A DNA stretch of 64,000 bases, from positions 1 through 64,000 of the forward strand of contig JAMHWD010000040.1 in the NCBI GenBank assembly GCA_035911135.1, read 5' to 3'. The notes beneath the pieces were generated by a model. That model was not told the DNA's origin and did not search any database. It saw only the letters and a list, made by a program, of their open reading frames with translations. This document shows, one piece after another, positions 47,429 through 55,204 of the stretch. The DNA is from JAMHWD01 sp035911135 (GTDB lineage: Bacteria; Pseudomonadota; Alphaproteobacteria; Micavibrionales; Micavibrionaceae). A program made the position numbers and the translations under genes. The first letter of the stretch is position 1, and every line of letters starts with the position of its first letter.

Positions 47429-47794
47429 GGCCGGTCAAGTAATCCTGCTCTACTTGACCCCAAATTTGAGGGCCAATTTACTTTGTTATTTCAAATTGTT
47501 ACGGGTCAAACCGCTGCCGGGCCAGTCAAGTAAGTTTTTCTGTCAAACGCTAGAAAAGTCCCGCGCGTTGCCCACCCTCAGAGGAATGTCCCTGACAGGA
47601 CCCGCTGATCATCAAAGATGATCGCGGCGGATCGTTGATGAATGTTTTTTTGAACCGACAGCTGGAAGAACGATGGATCGTGAACGCATCTTTCCTGAGC
47701 GTAGAGAAAGAATGCCCTATTTTTTCAAAAAGTGTTTCACCAAAGATGTTGAAACGTTGTTGAAACATTTTTTTCATTTTAAATGAACCTGTTA
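47429..47794. other. Late promoter region, non-coding
   Basis: This 366-bp interval separates the early gene DUF6362 from the terminase small subunit gene, all on the - strand. No gene is credible in it. It holds the inverted repeat at 47433-47459, an extra half-site at 47525-47532, -35-like TTGACA/TTGACC hexamers on the - strand, and GAAAC/GTTTC repeats near 47735-47770 like those at 49739-49863. It is probably the late promoter and its control region. Confidence 0.5.
47433..47459. promoter_or_regulatory. Perfect inverted repeat before the late operon
   Basis: GGTCAAGTA (47433-47441) and TACTTGACC (47451-47459) are exact reverse complements with a 9-bp spacer, ending 4 bp before the terminase small subunit start codon. 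The possible ribosome site AGGA lies in the loop. A third half-site GTCAAGTA is at 47525-47532. It could be an operator or an mRNA hairpin that limits translation of the first late gene. Confidence 0.6.
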
Positions 47795-48232
47795 TCAATA
47801 GAGATACGTTCTGATCTTTGCGCCATCAGGATCTTTTGCATTCAATTTCGCCACGATCCACATCATTCCGTGGCTGTAATTACGCCACAGAGTCGTGCGG
47901 GATGACTGATACCGATGCTCCAGCACCTTCCACGGCACGTTGTTGGCGCGCTCCCAGATGATCTTGCGCTCTACGATGGGTGGCCACAGCAGCCATTCCA
48001 TGACGTATTCCATCTTGGATATCTGGCGTGGCGTATATCGCAGGCGGCGTTCTTCCGGTTCCTGATTGGCTGACAGGATCCATTCATCGCTCACGGACTC
48101 AGGCCAGACGGAAAAATACCCCTGCACCCTGACAGGAGGAAGGGACCGCATAACCTTTGCGGCTTCTTCCAGATGCACCTCGACCAGGGCGTTGTCCCAG
48201 TATGGTGCGTAAGGCAGGTTATCGATCATCAT
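47795..48232 (-). CDS. DUF6362 phage protein
   Basis: The 145-residue protein matches the DUF6362 type seen just before terminase genes in alphaproteobacterial phages: EEAAKVMRSLPPVRVQGYFS near the N-terminus, WPPIVERKIIWERANNVPWK, and an HTH-like SSRTTLWRNYSHGMMWIVAK. The HTH suggests a role as late-gene regulator or packaging accessory. It overlaps the next upstream gene by 4 bp. Confidence 0.72.
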   Translation of the reverse strand: MMIDNLPYAPYWDNALVEVHLEEAAKVMRSLPPVRVQGYFSVWPESVSDEWILSANQEPEERRLRYTPRQISKMEYVMEWLLWPPIVERKIIWERANNVPWKVLEHRYQSSRTTLWRNYSHGMMWIVAKLNAKDPDGAKIRTYLY

Positions 48233-48579
48233 TGTTCTATCTCCCCGTAAAGTTTCTCCCCGATGCGCTTGACCAATTCTTTTTCCGGCCAGGTCAGACG
48301 TTTGTCGGACGGCTTGACCATAAGCACGGTTTGTTCACGCCACGTCGTGCGCGCCAGTGCTTCCAGGGGATCGTCACTGGATGGCATCATGGAGCCGTAA
48401 AGCTTCTCTGCCAGATCGATGACGGTCAGCTTGTCGTCGTGGCTAAGGCGGCGGTCAGACACGAGAACCATGAGCGTAGCCTGTTTTCGCCATGCGGCAC
48501 GGCGCATAAGAAAATAGTCTTCTTCATTTTTTGGCGTCTGTGGTGCGCGGGAAAGCGATGATCGGTATCCTTGATGCAT
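48229..48579 (-). CDS. Phage protein with internal duplication, unknown
   Basis: The 116-residue protein consists mostly of two copies of a unit of about 38 residues: RAAWRKQATLMVLVSDRRLS (about 27 on) and RTTWREQTVLMVKPSDKRLT (about 78 on), each ending in EKLYG. The halves probably form two similar helical hairpins or an internal pseudo-dimer. I do not recognise the family. It lies between the RuvC-like resolvase and DUF6362, so a replication or late-regulation role is plausible. Confidence 0.6.
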   Translation of the reverse strand: MHQGYRSSLSRAPQTPKNEEDYFLMRRAAWRKQATLMVLVSDRRLSHDDKLTVIDLAEKLYGSMMPSSDDPLEALARTTWREQTVLMVKPSDKRLTWPEKELVKRIGEKLYGEIEQ

Positions 48580-48581
48580 GG

Positions 48582-49061
48582 CTATTCCCCGATCTTTTTA
48601 TCGATGGTGTAACGAAGAAGCGCGAGAGCATCGGCCTCGTTGTCATCCATTGGTGAAAATCCCAGATCCATGACCGCCCGCACCACGTCTTCTTTTGAAG
48701 CGTTGCCTCTTCCGGTAACGTGATATTTGATAGTCCCGACAGGGACGCCCTGATAAGGGATATCCTTTTCTTCCGCCCAGGCCGTGAGCTGCCCCAGAAA
48801 GCCACCGTAGATATGGGCTGCTGTCGTTCCCACATGACGCCGAACTTCTTCAAATACGATTACGTCGATGCCTTCTGCCGTGCCGTGCAGGGTTTGAAGC
48901 CAGTTCCTGAAACGCAGCATCACCATGCCGCCGCCAGAAAACCGATCAGGTTTGAAGCGTTCGATGCCGGAATAAATCTGTCCGTCACGCCGCCTTAATG
49001 CCCAGCCCATATTCTGACCGAGATCGATTGCCAGTATCTGTGTTGTTAAATTCCCGTTCAT
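48582..49061 (-). CDS. RuvC-like Holliday junction resolvase
   Basis: The 159-residue protein has an RNase H-fold resolvase pattern: ILAIDLGQNMGWAL with the first catalytic Asp, VIVFEEVRRH with the Glu, GVPVGTIKYHVTGRGNASKE and the late DDNEADALALLRY with two Asp. It cuts branched DNA made in phage recombination and replication before packaging. Its length fits RuvC (about 170). It lies in the early - strand group after the 49084 gene. Confidence 0.82.
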   Translation of the reverse strand: MNGNLTTQILAIDLGQNMGWALRRRDGQIYSGIERFKPDRFSGGGMVMLRFRNWLQTLHGTAEGIDVIVFEEVRRHVGTTAAHIYGGFLGQLTAWAEEKDIPYQGVPVGTIKYHVTGRGNASKEDVVRAVMDLGFSPMDDNEADALALLRYTIDKKIGE

Positions 49062-49083
49062 GGAAATCTCCTTTCAATGGGGG

Positions 49084-49674
49084 TTAAAACGGAATGTCGT
49101 CGCCCTTCGACCAGTCGAAGGGCTTGTCAGGTGGATTGGTTTTTCCGTGGATCGCGGTGATTTCAGCGCCGGGGAATGTCCGCTTGATATCGGCGACCAG
49201 GGTTCCGGCGTGTTCGATCAGGTGGGATATTTCGGAAAGCGTCCATGTTTCGCATTCGGGCGTGGCAACGAGATGCGCTTCCGCAGATGTCCGCACGACT
49301 GCGACAATCCTGCCCGATCCTGGAAGAGTGACTTCCCACACTTCAGCGGAAAGCGGTTTCTGCCCTGCCATGTCGGCGGCTTTATCGAGAGCTTGCCACG
49401 CCCGTTTCATGCCCTCGGCCTGCACACGGATCAGGTCACTTTGTCCTGACTCGATAGCCGCGTTGAATTTTTCTGACTGCGCGTCGAATTTTGAGCGCAG
49501 CTGGTCGTCAACGATTAAACGCAGGCGGCCAATACCCCATTTGCGTTCCATCTGCGTGGCTGTATAATCCACACCGTCGATAAAGGATTTCTGCAAATGC
49601 TGGGCTGGCGCAAAAACGTTGCGTGTTATTTCCAGCTGCTGCCGTGTCGGAGGGATATGGCGTTTCATACGCAC
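49084..49674 (-). CDS. Phage early protein with SSB-like C-terminal tail
   Basis: The 196-residue protein is not recognised as a whole. Seen are a helical N-terminal half (AAIESGQSDLIRVQAEGMKR, WQALDKAADMAGQ) and a beta-rich part (VWEVTLPGSGRIVAVVRTSA). The tail FDWSKGDDIPF resembles the acidic tail of single-strand DNA-binding proteins (DDIPF), which recruits replication partners. It lies between the primase-helicase and the resolvase, so a replication accessory is likely. Confidence 0.55.
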   Translation of the reverse strand: MRMKRHIPPTRQQLEITRNVFAPAQHLQKSFIDGVDYTATQMERKWGIGRLRLIVDDQLRSKFDAQSEKFNAAIESGQSDLIRVQAEGMKRAWQALDKAADMAGQKPLSAEVWEVTLPGSGRIVAVVRTSAEAHLVATPECETWTLSEISHLIEHAGTLVADIKRTFPGAEITAIHGKTNPPDKPFDWSKGDDIPF

Positions 49675-49738
49675 CTCCCAACCCCAAAGGGGGAGGCGGC
49701 GTGTTCCGCGTCAGCCGTCCCCTTTAGGGGGAAACATT

Positions 49739-49863
49739 TGAAACACGGAAACACGGTGAAAAAACAATGCGTTAGCCACCCCGTGTTTCGGGATGAAACT
49801 GAAACACGGAAACACTGAATAAAATCAAAGTGTTTCACCATGTTTCCGCATGAAACATGACCG
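49739..49863. repeat. GAAACAC repeats, possible phage origin
   Basis: The 189-bp gap after the primase-helicase gene holds two identical 16-bp copies of TGAAACACGGAAACAC (49739-49754 and 49800-49815), several single GTGTTTC/GAAACA units in both orientations up to 49858, and a run GGGGGAGG before them. Spaced direct repeats next to a primase gene recall origin iterons; operator function is also possible. Confidence 0.55.
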
Positions 49864-52083
49864 TCAAAAATCATAGTCTTCCTCCATTGCTTCTGTGTCT
49901 GGAAATTCGGGCGGCTGGGATGCCAAATCCGATGCAGCGGCGGCGCGCGTGATGCGCTTGATGACGACAGGGCGCACCGTGCTATCAATGACGAAACTGA
50001 TAGCCTCCGTGCCTGTGACGATGGTTTTGTTTGCGCGGCAGGCCATCTCGATCATGGTGCGAAGAGTTTTGCTGGCCCGCTGATGACCTTTTGCATCCGT
50101 CTGCCGGAACTGGATAAAGTAATCGGAGCCGCCCCAGGCAAGGCGTATGGCTGCCGCATTCAACGACAGGCTTTCTTCCTTCACCTGGGCGGCCAGCGAA
50201 GCGATGATGGTATGATTGGCATCATCCTGATCCGGTGCGCTGCGGATCAGACTATCCTCCAGCATCACGCGCTCCAGCGTCCCGACTTCTTCCCCATTGG
50301 CGATCACGACGCTGATGCGCTTGAACCATTTTGCATCGGGCGATACGAGGGATAGGTTGGCCTTGGCATCGTCCAAGCGGACATAAAGGTGACGGTCATT
50401 GGCGGAGATTCCGTAACGCTCGGAATCTTTCTTGCTCATGCCGTACAGCGTTTCCATGATCCTGGCCACGCCGTTGAGGGAACTGGCCCCGCGCGCCGTG
50501 TTCATGTCTCCGGCATAGCCTTCCGAGGATCCCTTTGGCGGTTTGGCTGTGTGGTGGATCAGCAGAACAGAACATCCCGCACGGCGGGCGATATCGCGGA
50601 ACATCTGCGACACGAGTTTGATCTGCTGGTTGCTGTTTTCTTCCAGCTCATGGGTTTCAACGAAAGGATCGGCGACAAAGACGGATATGCCGTTCTTTTT
50701 GATATGCTCGATGCAGGCATCGACATCAGGGGTGCGAATGATCGTCCCGTCAGGCATCATTTTCGCCACCAGCAAAGGACGGTCGGCGCCGCTGTTAAGG
50801 GCCAGCCTCCCTTTGATGTCGGAAAAATCGATCTTATGGTGTTGCAGGACGGCAGCGAGACGGCGTTTCAGTTCATCGCTTTCATCCTCGTTATTGTAAA
50901 TCCAGACTTTGCCTGTACGGTGAACGGCCTGTCCGGTGATTTCTTTTCCCGTGATGATGGCCACGGCCTGCGCGATGCAGAGCGTCGATTTCCCGACACC
51001 GGGAGGCGCGATCAGGACACTGAGGTAATCGACTAAAAGGCTTGTGCCTAAAATCCATTGCCGTTTTGGGATCATGGCGACGGGAAGGTCATCCAGAAAC
51101 GTTGCCATTAACGGCGTATTTTCCAGTCCCTCCGGCACAGTATTCATGGGATCAGGAATGGCCCATTTCTCCCTTGCGCCCCTGATCATGGTCTGGAGTT
51201 CGCGGTAGGTCTGCTGCACGGCGTAATGCGGCAGCGTCAGGGCCGATGAGAAAAGCAGAATTTCCGTATCGGACAAACCCGTCCTGACCCAGTGTGCTGT
51301 CAGGCGCAGCACGTTTCGATGCCAACCGCCAGGGGAATGCAGATCGCGCAGGCAATCCTCGACCCGCACACCCGCCGCATCTGGCAAATTCAGGCTTGAT
51401 GCTGTTTTTTGAACAGGCGCATCGGCCATAAGAGGAAAAACATGGGAGAAGGCTTCGAATGAAAACGGATAGTGATGAACCTGCTCCAGAGATGTGGCCT
51501 CGGCGACGCGGCCTGGTTTTTTTGGGTAGGCGATGGACCCTGCAAGGCGCATGACCCGCGATGGATTGTGGATAGTAACGTCGCCGTCCAGGGCAGCTGT
51601 GATGGCTTTTATCTGAGAGACAGACTTTGAAAAATCAGTGACCACTTCATCAAGTTTCCACCATAGCTGCTGCCGCAGATTGGGAACGCGGCCCGTGGTA
51701 ACGACCAGCGTGGGTTTTATATTTCTGATTTTTTCAGCTGCCGCCTCGGCTACGCCAACATCATCAAGATCGACATATAAGGCTGGCAGTAAGAGCGCAT
51801 CGGCATCATTCGATCTTATGCCTCTTTTTGTATCCGGCCTGCGAAGTGCTGCGCCGATATAAACATTCTGGCCGTGGAAACTATTGATAAGAAAGGCGCG
51901 TTCAGCGACCTCATCAAGGTCAGCAATATCGAACATTTCACAATGACGAACGTCACGATCCTCGCCACGCGGCCCTGTCCAGGCAAGCTCAATCAGGCCG
52001 TCTTTTGTGCAATCGCCGAACAGATGCTGAACGTGCGTCAGCATCATTTCTTTGTTCGGTTTTAAATCATCATTTTTCATCAT
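49864..52083 (-). CDS. Phage primase-helicase (RepA-type ATPase)
   Basis: The 739-residue protein has an N-terminal primase-polymerase-like region (LLLPALYVDLDDVGVAEAAA at about 97-116; GDVTIHNPSRVMRLAGSIAY, the conserved RepB-like primase stretch, at about 168) and a central RecA-fold ATPase of RepA/AAA_25 type. Walker A is APPGVGKST (about 360) and Walker B is ISVFVADPFVETHE (about 468), followed by LLIHHTAKP. It unwinds and primes phage DNA. It ends at repeats that may be the origin, and is the largest early gene. Confidence 0.85.
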   Translation of the reverse strand: MMKNDDLKPNKEMMLTHVQHLFGDCTKDGLIELAWTGPRGEDRDVRHCEMFDIADLDEVAERAFLINSFHGQNVYIGAALRRPDTKRGIRSNDADALLLPALYVDLDDVGVAEAAAEKIRNIKPTLVVTTGRVPNLRQQLWWKLDEVVTDFSKSVSQIKAITAALDGDVTIHNPSRVMRLAGSIAYPKKPGRVAEATSLEQVHHYPFSFEAFSHVFPLMADAPVQKTASSLNLPDAAGVRVEDCLRDLHSPGGWHRNVLRLTAHWVRTGLSDTEILLFSSALTLPHYAVQQTYRELQTMIRGAREKWAIPDPMNTVPEGLENTPLMATFLDDLPVAMIPKRQWILGTSLLVDYLSVLIAPPGVGKSTLCIAQAVAIITGKEITGQAVHRTGKVWIYNNEDESDELKRRLAAVLQHHKIDFSDIKGRLALNSGADRPLLVAKMMPDGTIIRTPDVDACIEHIKKNGISVFVADPFVETHELEENSNQQIKLVSQMFRDIARRAGCSVLLIHHTAKPPKGSSEGYAGDMNTARGASSLNGVARIMETLYGMSKKDSERYGISANDRHLYVRLDDAKANLSLVSPDAKWFKRISVVIANGEEVGTLERVMLEDSLIRSAPDQDDANHTIIASLAAQVKEESLSLNAAAIRLAWGGSDYFIQFRQTDAKGHQRASKTLRTMIEMACRANKTIVTGTEAISFVIDSTVRPVVIKRITRAAAASDLASQPPEFPDTEAMEEDYDF

Positions 52084-52152
52084 TGATTACTGCGATTGCG
52101 GTTGAAGGGAGGGAGGAGCCGCCCGTGATGGACGGCTCCTTTGCTGGCGGGG

Positions 52153-52788
52153 TTAGAAAACCGGCTTGGACAAATTGCCAGTGTCCGGTGCCGGGGATGG
52201 CTGCGGAGGCTGGACGGTGCTGGCTGCCGGTTGGTGGGATTGCTGGTTCTGAGGCGCGGCTTGCGGAGCTTTTCTTTCGCCGTCATCGAGCGCGGCGGGC
52301 CTGTCGATCCAGTCAACGATCACAAAATTCGGGACGTTGGTACGGCCCTTGCCGATCTGGATGTTGGTGGCATCTACGAACTCAACGACAGGAACCTGAC
52401 CGCGATGGTTAGGAAGCTGCTCTTCATATAAAGCGTAGAGTTTTTTCAGCCCTTCCGATGCGCCTGTCGCCGTGGTGGCAAATTCACGCAGACGGTCCGG
52501 TCCGAATTCCTGCGGCAGCAGAATGTTGAAACCGAAGCCGCGTTTCCATTCACGTCCGTCTTGCGGTTTCGGTGCTGGCGTTTGCAGATTGGGATCCCAT
52601 ACCCATTCAGGCGGTGAATTTTCGGCGAAAATTCCCCAGCCTGTGCGGATATTGGCAAGATCGAACACGCAGCGCGGAAGCCTGATACTTTTTGTGCCTT
52701 GTTCGGTAGAAAGCGCCCAGCTGCTCGTCCCCGCCATATAGCGGATATGAGGCACAGCGGCGCCGCCGTTATAAAGATTAAGTGGCAT
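52153..52788 (-). CDS. Putative phage ssDNA-binding protein
   Basis: The 211-residue protein starts at ATG 52788 with AAGGAGAG upstream; the open frame reaches further but lacks a better start. Residues 1-165 look like a compact beta-rich domain (SWALSTEQGTKSIRLPRCVF, DLANIRTGWGIFAENSPPEW). After 165 a Pro/Gln-rich linker (PQAAPQNQQSHQPAASTVQP) leads to a short C-terminal tip, NLSKPVF. Such a layout, next to the PD-(D/E)XK exonuclease, fits a phage single-strand binding or annealing partner. The family is not recognised. Confidence 0.5.
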   Translation of the reverse strand: MPLNLYNGGAAVPHIRYMAGTSSWALSTEQGTKSIRLPRCVFDLANIRTGWGIFAENSPPEWVWDPNLQTPAPKPQDGREWKRGFGFNILLPQEFGPDRLREFATTATGASEGLKKLYALYEEQLPNHRGQVPVVEFVDATNIQIGKGRTNVPNFVIVDWIDRPAALDDGERKAPQAAPQNQQSHQPAASTVQPPQPSPAPDTGNLSKPVF

Positions 52789-52814
52789 GGTAGTCTCTCC
52801 TTTGGTTGGTGGGT

Positions 52815-53624
52815 TTAAAATCCATAGACATCCCTGGCGCACGCCCTGGTGAGCGTTCCCCAGCGGAAGTTCGAATAGTCCGGCGCGTAACGGGCTGCGA
52901 TTTCCCGCCAGTCGGACGATTGCGACAGCATTCGCATGACGATGTGAGCGATCTGCGTTGCTGTATGGATTTGTGCGGCAGCGGCTTCGGCGGAGAGTTC
53001 CAAAACCTTGTGATCGGATTTGGTGACGTAACAGAAGTGTTGCGCCCTGTTGCCGCTGGCTTTCCAGTAGATTGCGGCCTGGAGCTGATGCTCCTGCGAC
53101 ATATCTTCCGGCATGCGTGATGTGGTTTTCAGGTCGACGTCCAGGCCGTGACCGTCAAAGGCAAAATCTTTGTAGCCGATGACAGGAACCGGAATGCCTT
53201 CCAGCATGATTTCAATTCTGTGTTGGCGTTCGTTATTTTCAGGTCTTGTGGGGGTTCCGTATGGACGCAAAGCGGTCAGCGCATTACGGACAAAACCGTC
53301 GAATGCTTTTTTGCGGCCTTCCGCTTCCCGTCCGACAATTTCTTCGAGCTTGGCTTCGCGGTCTTCTGGATCGTAGCCGCCGAGCGCCGTCTTATGACGG
53401 TATGCCTTGGCAGCCAGATCGATGCATTCTTCTATGGATGATGTGGGATTGAAAAGTCCGTGGGATACGGCGTCTTCCGCTGCCTGTCCGGCAAACATGG
53501 CGATATTGCCAGGGTCTTTGATTTTCGCCAGGTAGCTGATGATCCAGTATGCTTGAGAGCTTCTGAAAGCGTTGAGGCTAGACGCTGATAGATGAGCGAT
53601 GCCATGTTGTTCGAAAGGATTCAT
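52815..53624 (-). CDS. PD-(D/E)XK exonuclease (RecB/Cas4-like)
   Basis: The 269-residue protein begins HLSASSLNAFRSSQAYWI, the typical RecB-family nuclease start. It has the catalytic region VPVIGYKDFAFDGHGLDVDL followed by KTT, where Asp and a later D-x-K form the active site, and then QEHQLQAAIYWKASGN, the motif with Gln seen after it. It lacks the four Cys of Cas4. It probably resects phage DNA ends for recombination with the SSB-like protein encoded next to it. Confidence 0.8.
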   Translation of the reverse strand: MNPFEQHGIAHLSASSLNAFRSSQAYWIISYLAKIKDPGNIAMFAGQAAEDAVSHGLFNPTSSIEECIDLAAKAYRHKTALGGYDPEDREAKLEEIVGREAEGRKKAFDGFVRNALTALRPYGTPTRPENNERQHRIEIMLEGIPVPVIGYKDFAFDGHGLDVDLKTTSRMPEDMSQEHQLQAAIYWKASGNRAQHFCYVTKSDHKVLELSAEAAAAQIHTATQIAHIVMRMLSQSSDWREIAARYAPDYSNFRWGTLTRACARDVYGF

Positions 53625-53629
53625 GTTTT

Positions 53630-53662
53630 CTGTCCGTGTGTTTGTGAAATCAACACGGACAG
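53630..53662. repeat. 10-bp inverted repeat before the exonuclease gene
   Basis: CTGTCCGTGT (53630-53639) and ACACGGACAG (53653-53662) are exact reverse complements with a 13-bp spacer. They start 5 bp upstream of the exonuclease start codon (-), a position for an operator or mRNA hairpin at the ribosome site. Confidence 0.55.
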
Positions 53663-53678
53663 CATGGATTGCTCAGGG

Positions 53679-53698
53679 TGGGGACCGCTTGGGGACGG
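53679..53698. promoter_or_regulatory. Paired TGGGGAC repeats (first cluster)
   Basis: TGGGGACCG (53679-53687) and TGGGGACGG (53690-53698) are direct repeats 11 bp apart. The reverse complement (C)CGTCCCCA occurs in a second cluster at 55101-55154. Both flank the 53731 gene and the UmuD-like gene, so they may be operators of the phage's control protein. Confidence 0.45.
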
Positions 53699-53730
53699 TC
53701 AGGAGATCGGCAGGTGACAGGCCGGAGACG

Positions 53731-54525
53731 CTATTGCGAATCTTTCTGGTTAATCACGACACCAGCGATAAAATCTTCGTGCAGCCTGTAAAGGCCACGC
53801 GAGTCTGAAATAATCAATTCGCGCCAATAGGGTTGCCGTTTGAAAATATCTTTCAGGGTAAATGTTTCTGATCCGGCATCCTGCAACAGCCGTTTACCGT
53901 TTTGCCACGGCTCGCCCTCTATCGCTGCATAATATAGCCTTTTGATGATAGCCGACTGAATGGCGCCGAAGGAAAAATCACGCGCTTTGAAGGCAACGTG
54001 CCGAAAATCAGGGGCGCAGTTTATTTTTATGGGCTGCTGCGGTCCCATCGCCTTTCCAATGATCTCGACGGTGCATTCCCCGCCTGTACGAAAACCCAGA
54101 TGTTCCTCCAACTGTTCTTTGCCGTGAGTCAGCACGACAAGATCATCGTATGAAACTTCCACATCGACCGCGCCCGGCTTCAGGCAGATGGCCTGATTGA
54201 TATCCGCACCGGGAAATTCCCGGATAAAAGCCGCACCCTTGTGCAGAATTTTTCGATAGTCGGCAACATAGATCGGGGTGTAGCCCTCCCAGTGCATTTC
54301 CGTCCGTTTCAGAATCACCTGGTTATGGACCAGGTTCTCTTCTATTTTGAAAACACTGACGGGAGGAATCCAGGCATGCACGGCCAGGGTGCCATTCAGG
54401 ATGCAGTTATCAAGACCAGTTTTGGAAATTCCGCACCCCTGTATAATTTCCGAAAAATTGTAATATGTGCGCTGCTTGTGTCCCCACATCTCCGGTTTCT
54501 CCCTTCCGCGATAAAAGCCTCTCAT
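53731..54525 (-). CDS. Unknown early phage protein with HTH-like N-terminus
   Basis: The 264-residue protein starts at ATG 54525 or ATG 54489 (MWGHKQRTYYNFSEIIQGCG). Residues about 22-50 (FSEIIQGCGISKTGLDNCIL) look like an excisionase-type helix-turn-helix, followed by a C-terminal part with FTLKDIFKRQPYWRELIISD. The middle (VSVFKIEENLVHNQVILKRT) is not recognised. It is divergent from the SOS-controlled S24 gene, where a phage repressor or Cro-type control gene usually lies. A regulatory role is the best guess. Confidence 0.55.
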   Translation of the reverse strand: MRGFYRGREKPEMWGHKQRTYYNFSEIIQGCGISKTGLDNCILNGTLAVHAWIPPVSVFKIEENLVHNQVILKRTEMHWEGYTPIYVADYRKILHKGAAFIREFPGADINQAICLKPGAVDVEVSYDDLVVLTHGKEQLEEHLGFRTGGECTVEIIGKAMGPQQPIKINCAPDFRHVAFKARDFSFGAIQSAIIKRLYYAAIEGEPWQNGKRLLQDAGSETFTLKDIFKRQPYWRELIISDSRGLYRLHEDFIAGVVINQKDSQ

Positions 54526-54555
54526 TATTTTTGATTAGTATTGTGAATTTAGATT

Positions 54556-54570
54556 GTTCATTATATGTTC
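54556..54570. promoter_or_regulatory. LexA (SOS) box GTTC-N7-GTTC
   Basis: GTTC (54556-54559), seven bases, then GTTC (54567-54570): this is the direct-repeat SOS box of Alphaproteobacteria. It lies 53 bp before the ATG of the UmuD-like gene and 30 bp upstream of the divergent unknown gene, so DNA damage should derepress one or both. Confidence 0.75.
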
Positions 54571-54623
54571 GTCAAATGTATCTATTTTGTTTTCCACAAA
54601 CCTACGATTGAATGCAGGATAAG

Positions 54624-55097
54624 ATGGGCAGCGCGTTAAGAAATTGGGATCAGAAAACCTATGGCCTGAACGATATTTCGGAAACCATGCCCCTGGCGAT
54701 GGCGCGGCAAATAAGGATTCCGCTGTTCTGGGAGAGCGTCCCTGCAGGCGCGCCGGAACACCGCGAAGGCTATGTCGATGAATACATCGACTTTTATAAA
54801 TACTTCATCAAAAATCCCGACGATGCCTACATCGTGCGCGTCTCCGGCGAATCGATGTGTGAGGCAAATATCTTCCCCGGAGACCTGCTGATCGTTGATC
54901 GCGGCGGTGAACCCCGCCACGGTGATATTGTGATTGCTGGCATCAACGGACAAAAAACCGTGAAGCGGTTATTCATCAACGGTGATTCTGTGCGCCTGAT
55001 GCCGGAAAATAAAAATTATCAGCCCATCATTGTAAAATCGATTGATGAATTAAGCATCTGGGGCGTTGTCACATTCGTCGTCAGCCGTCCGCGCTGA
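54624..55097 (+). CDS. S24-family (UmuD/LexA-like) autoproteolytic protein
   Basis: The 157-residue protein lacks an N-terminal DNA-binding HTH and resembles UmuD more than a CI repressor. It has a cleavage-type Ala-Gly in VPAGAPEHREG, a catalytic Ser in VSGESMCEANIFPGDLLIVD and a catalytic Lys in GQKTVKRLF, followed by the UmuD-like end LSIWGVVTFVV. RecA filament should trigger self-cleavage. It sits behind an SOS box. ATG 54624 has AGGATAAG; a second ATG at 54612 is possible. No umuC is nearby; it could act as a phage switch component. Confidence 0.78.
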   Translation: MGSALRNWDQKTYGLNDISETMPLAMARQIRIPLFWESVPAGAPEHREGYVDEYIDFYKYFIKNPDDAYIVRVSGESMCEANIFPGDLLIVDRGGEPRHGDIVIAGINGQKTVKRLFINGDSVRLMPENKNYQPIIVKSIDELSIWGVVTFVVSRPR

Positions 55098-55100
55098 TCG

Positions 55101-55154
55101 TCCGTCCCCTTCCTGTCCCCCACCGATCTCCGGCCCATCACCGAGCCGTCCCCA
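55101..55154. promoter_or_regulatory. CCGTCCCC repeats (second cluster)
   Basis: CCGTCCCCT (55101-55109), CTGTCCCCC (55112-55120) and CCGTCCCCA (55146-55154) are three copies of the motif whose reverse complement occurs twice at 53679-53698. They lie between the S24 gene and the recombinase operon. A shared repressor is a reasonable idea but no binding protein is identified. Confidence 0.45.
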
Positions 55155-55163
55155 TACTGATCT

Positions 55164-55201
55164 GATTATCTTCAAGGGAGCTTTAATCCGCGAAGATAAT
55201 C
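55164..55201. promoter_or_regulatory. 10-bp inverted repeat before the recombinase operon
   Basis: GATTATCTTC (55164-55173) and GAAGATAATC (55192-55201) are perfect reverse complements around 18 bases. The second arm ends 3 bp before ATG 55205. It may be an operator or a leader hairpin that limits expression of the recombinase operon. Confidence 0.55.
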
Positions 55202-55204
55202 AAA

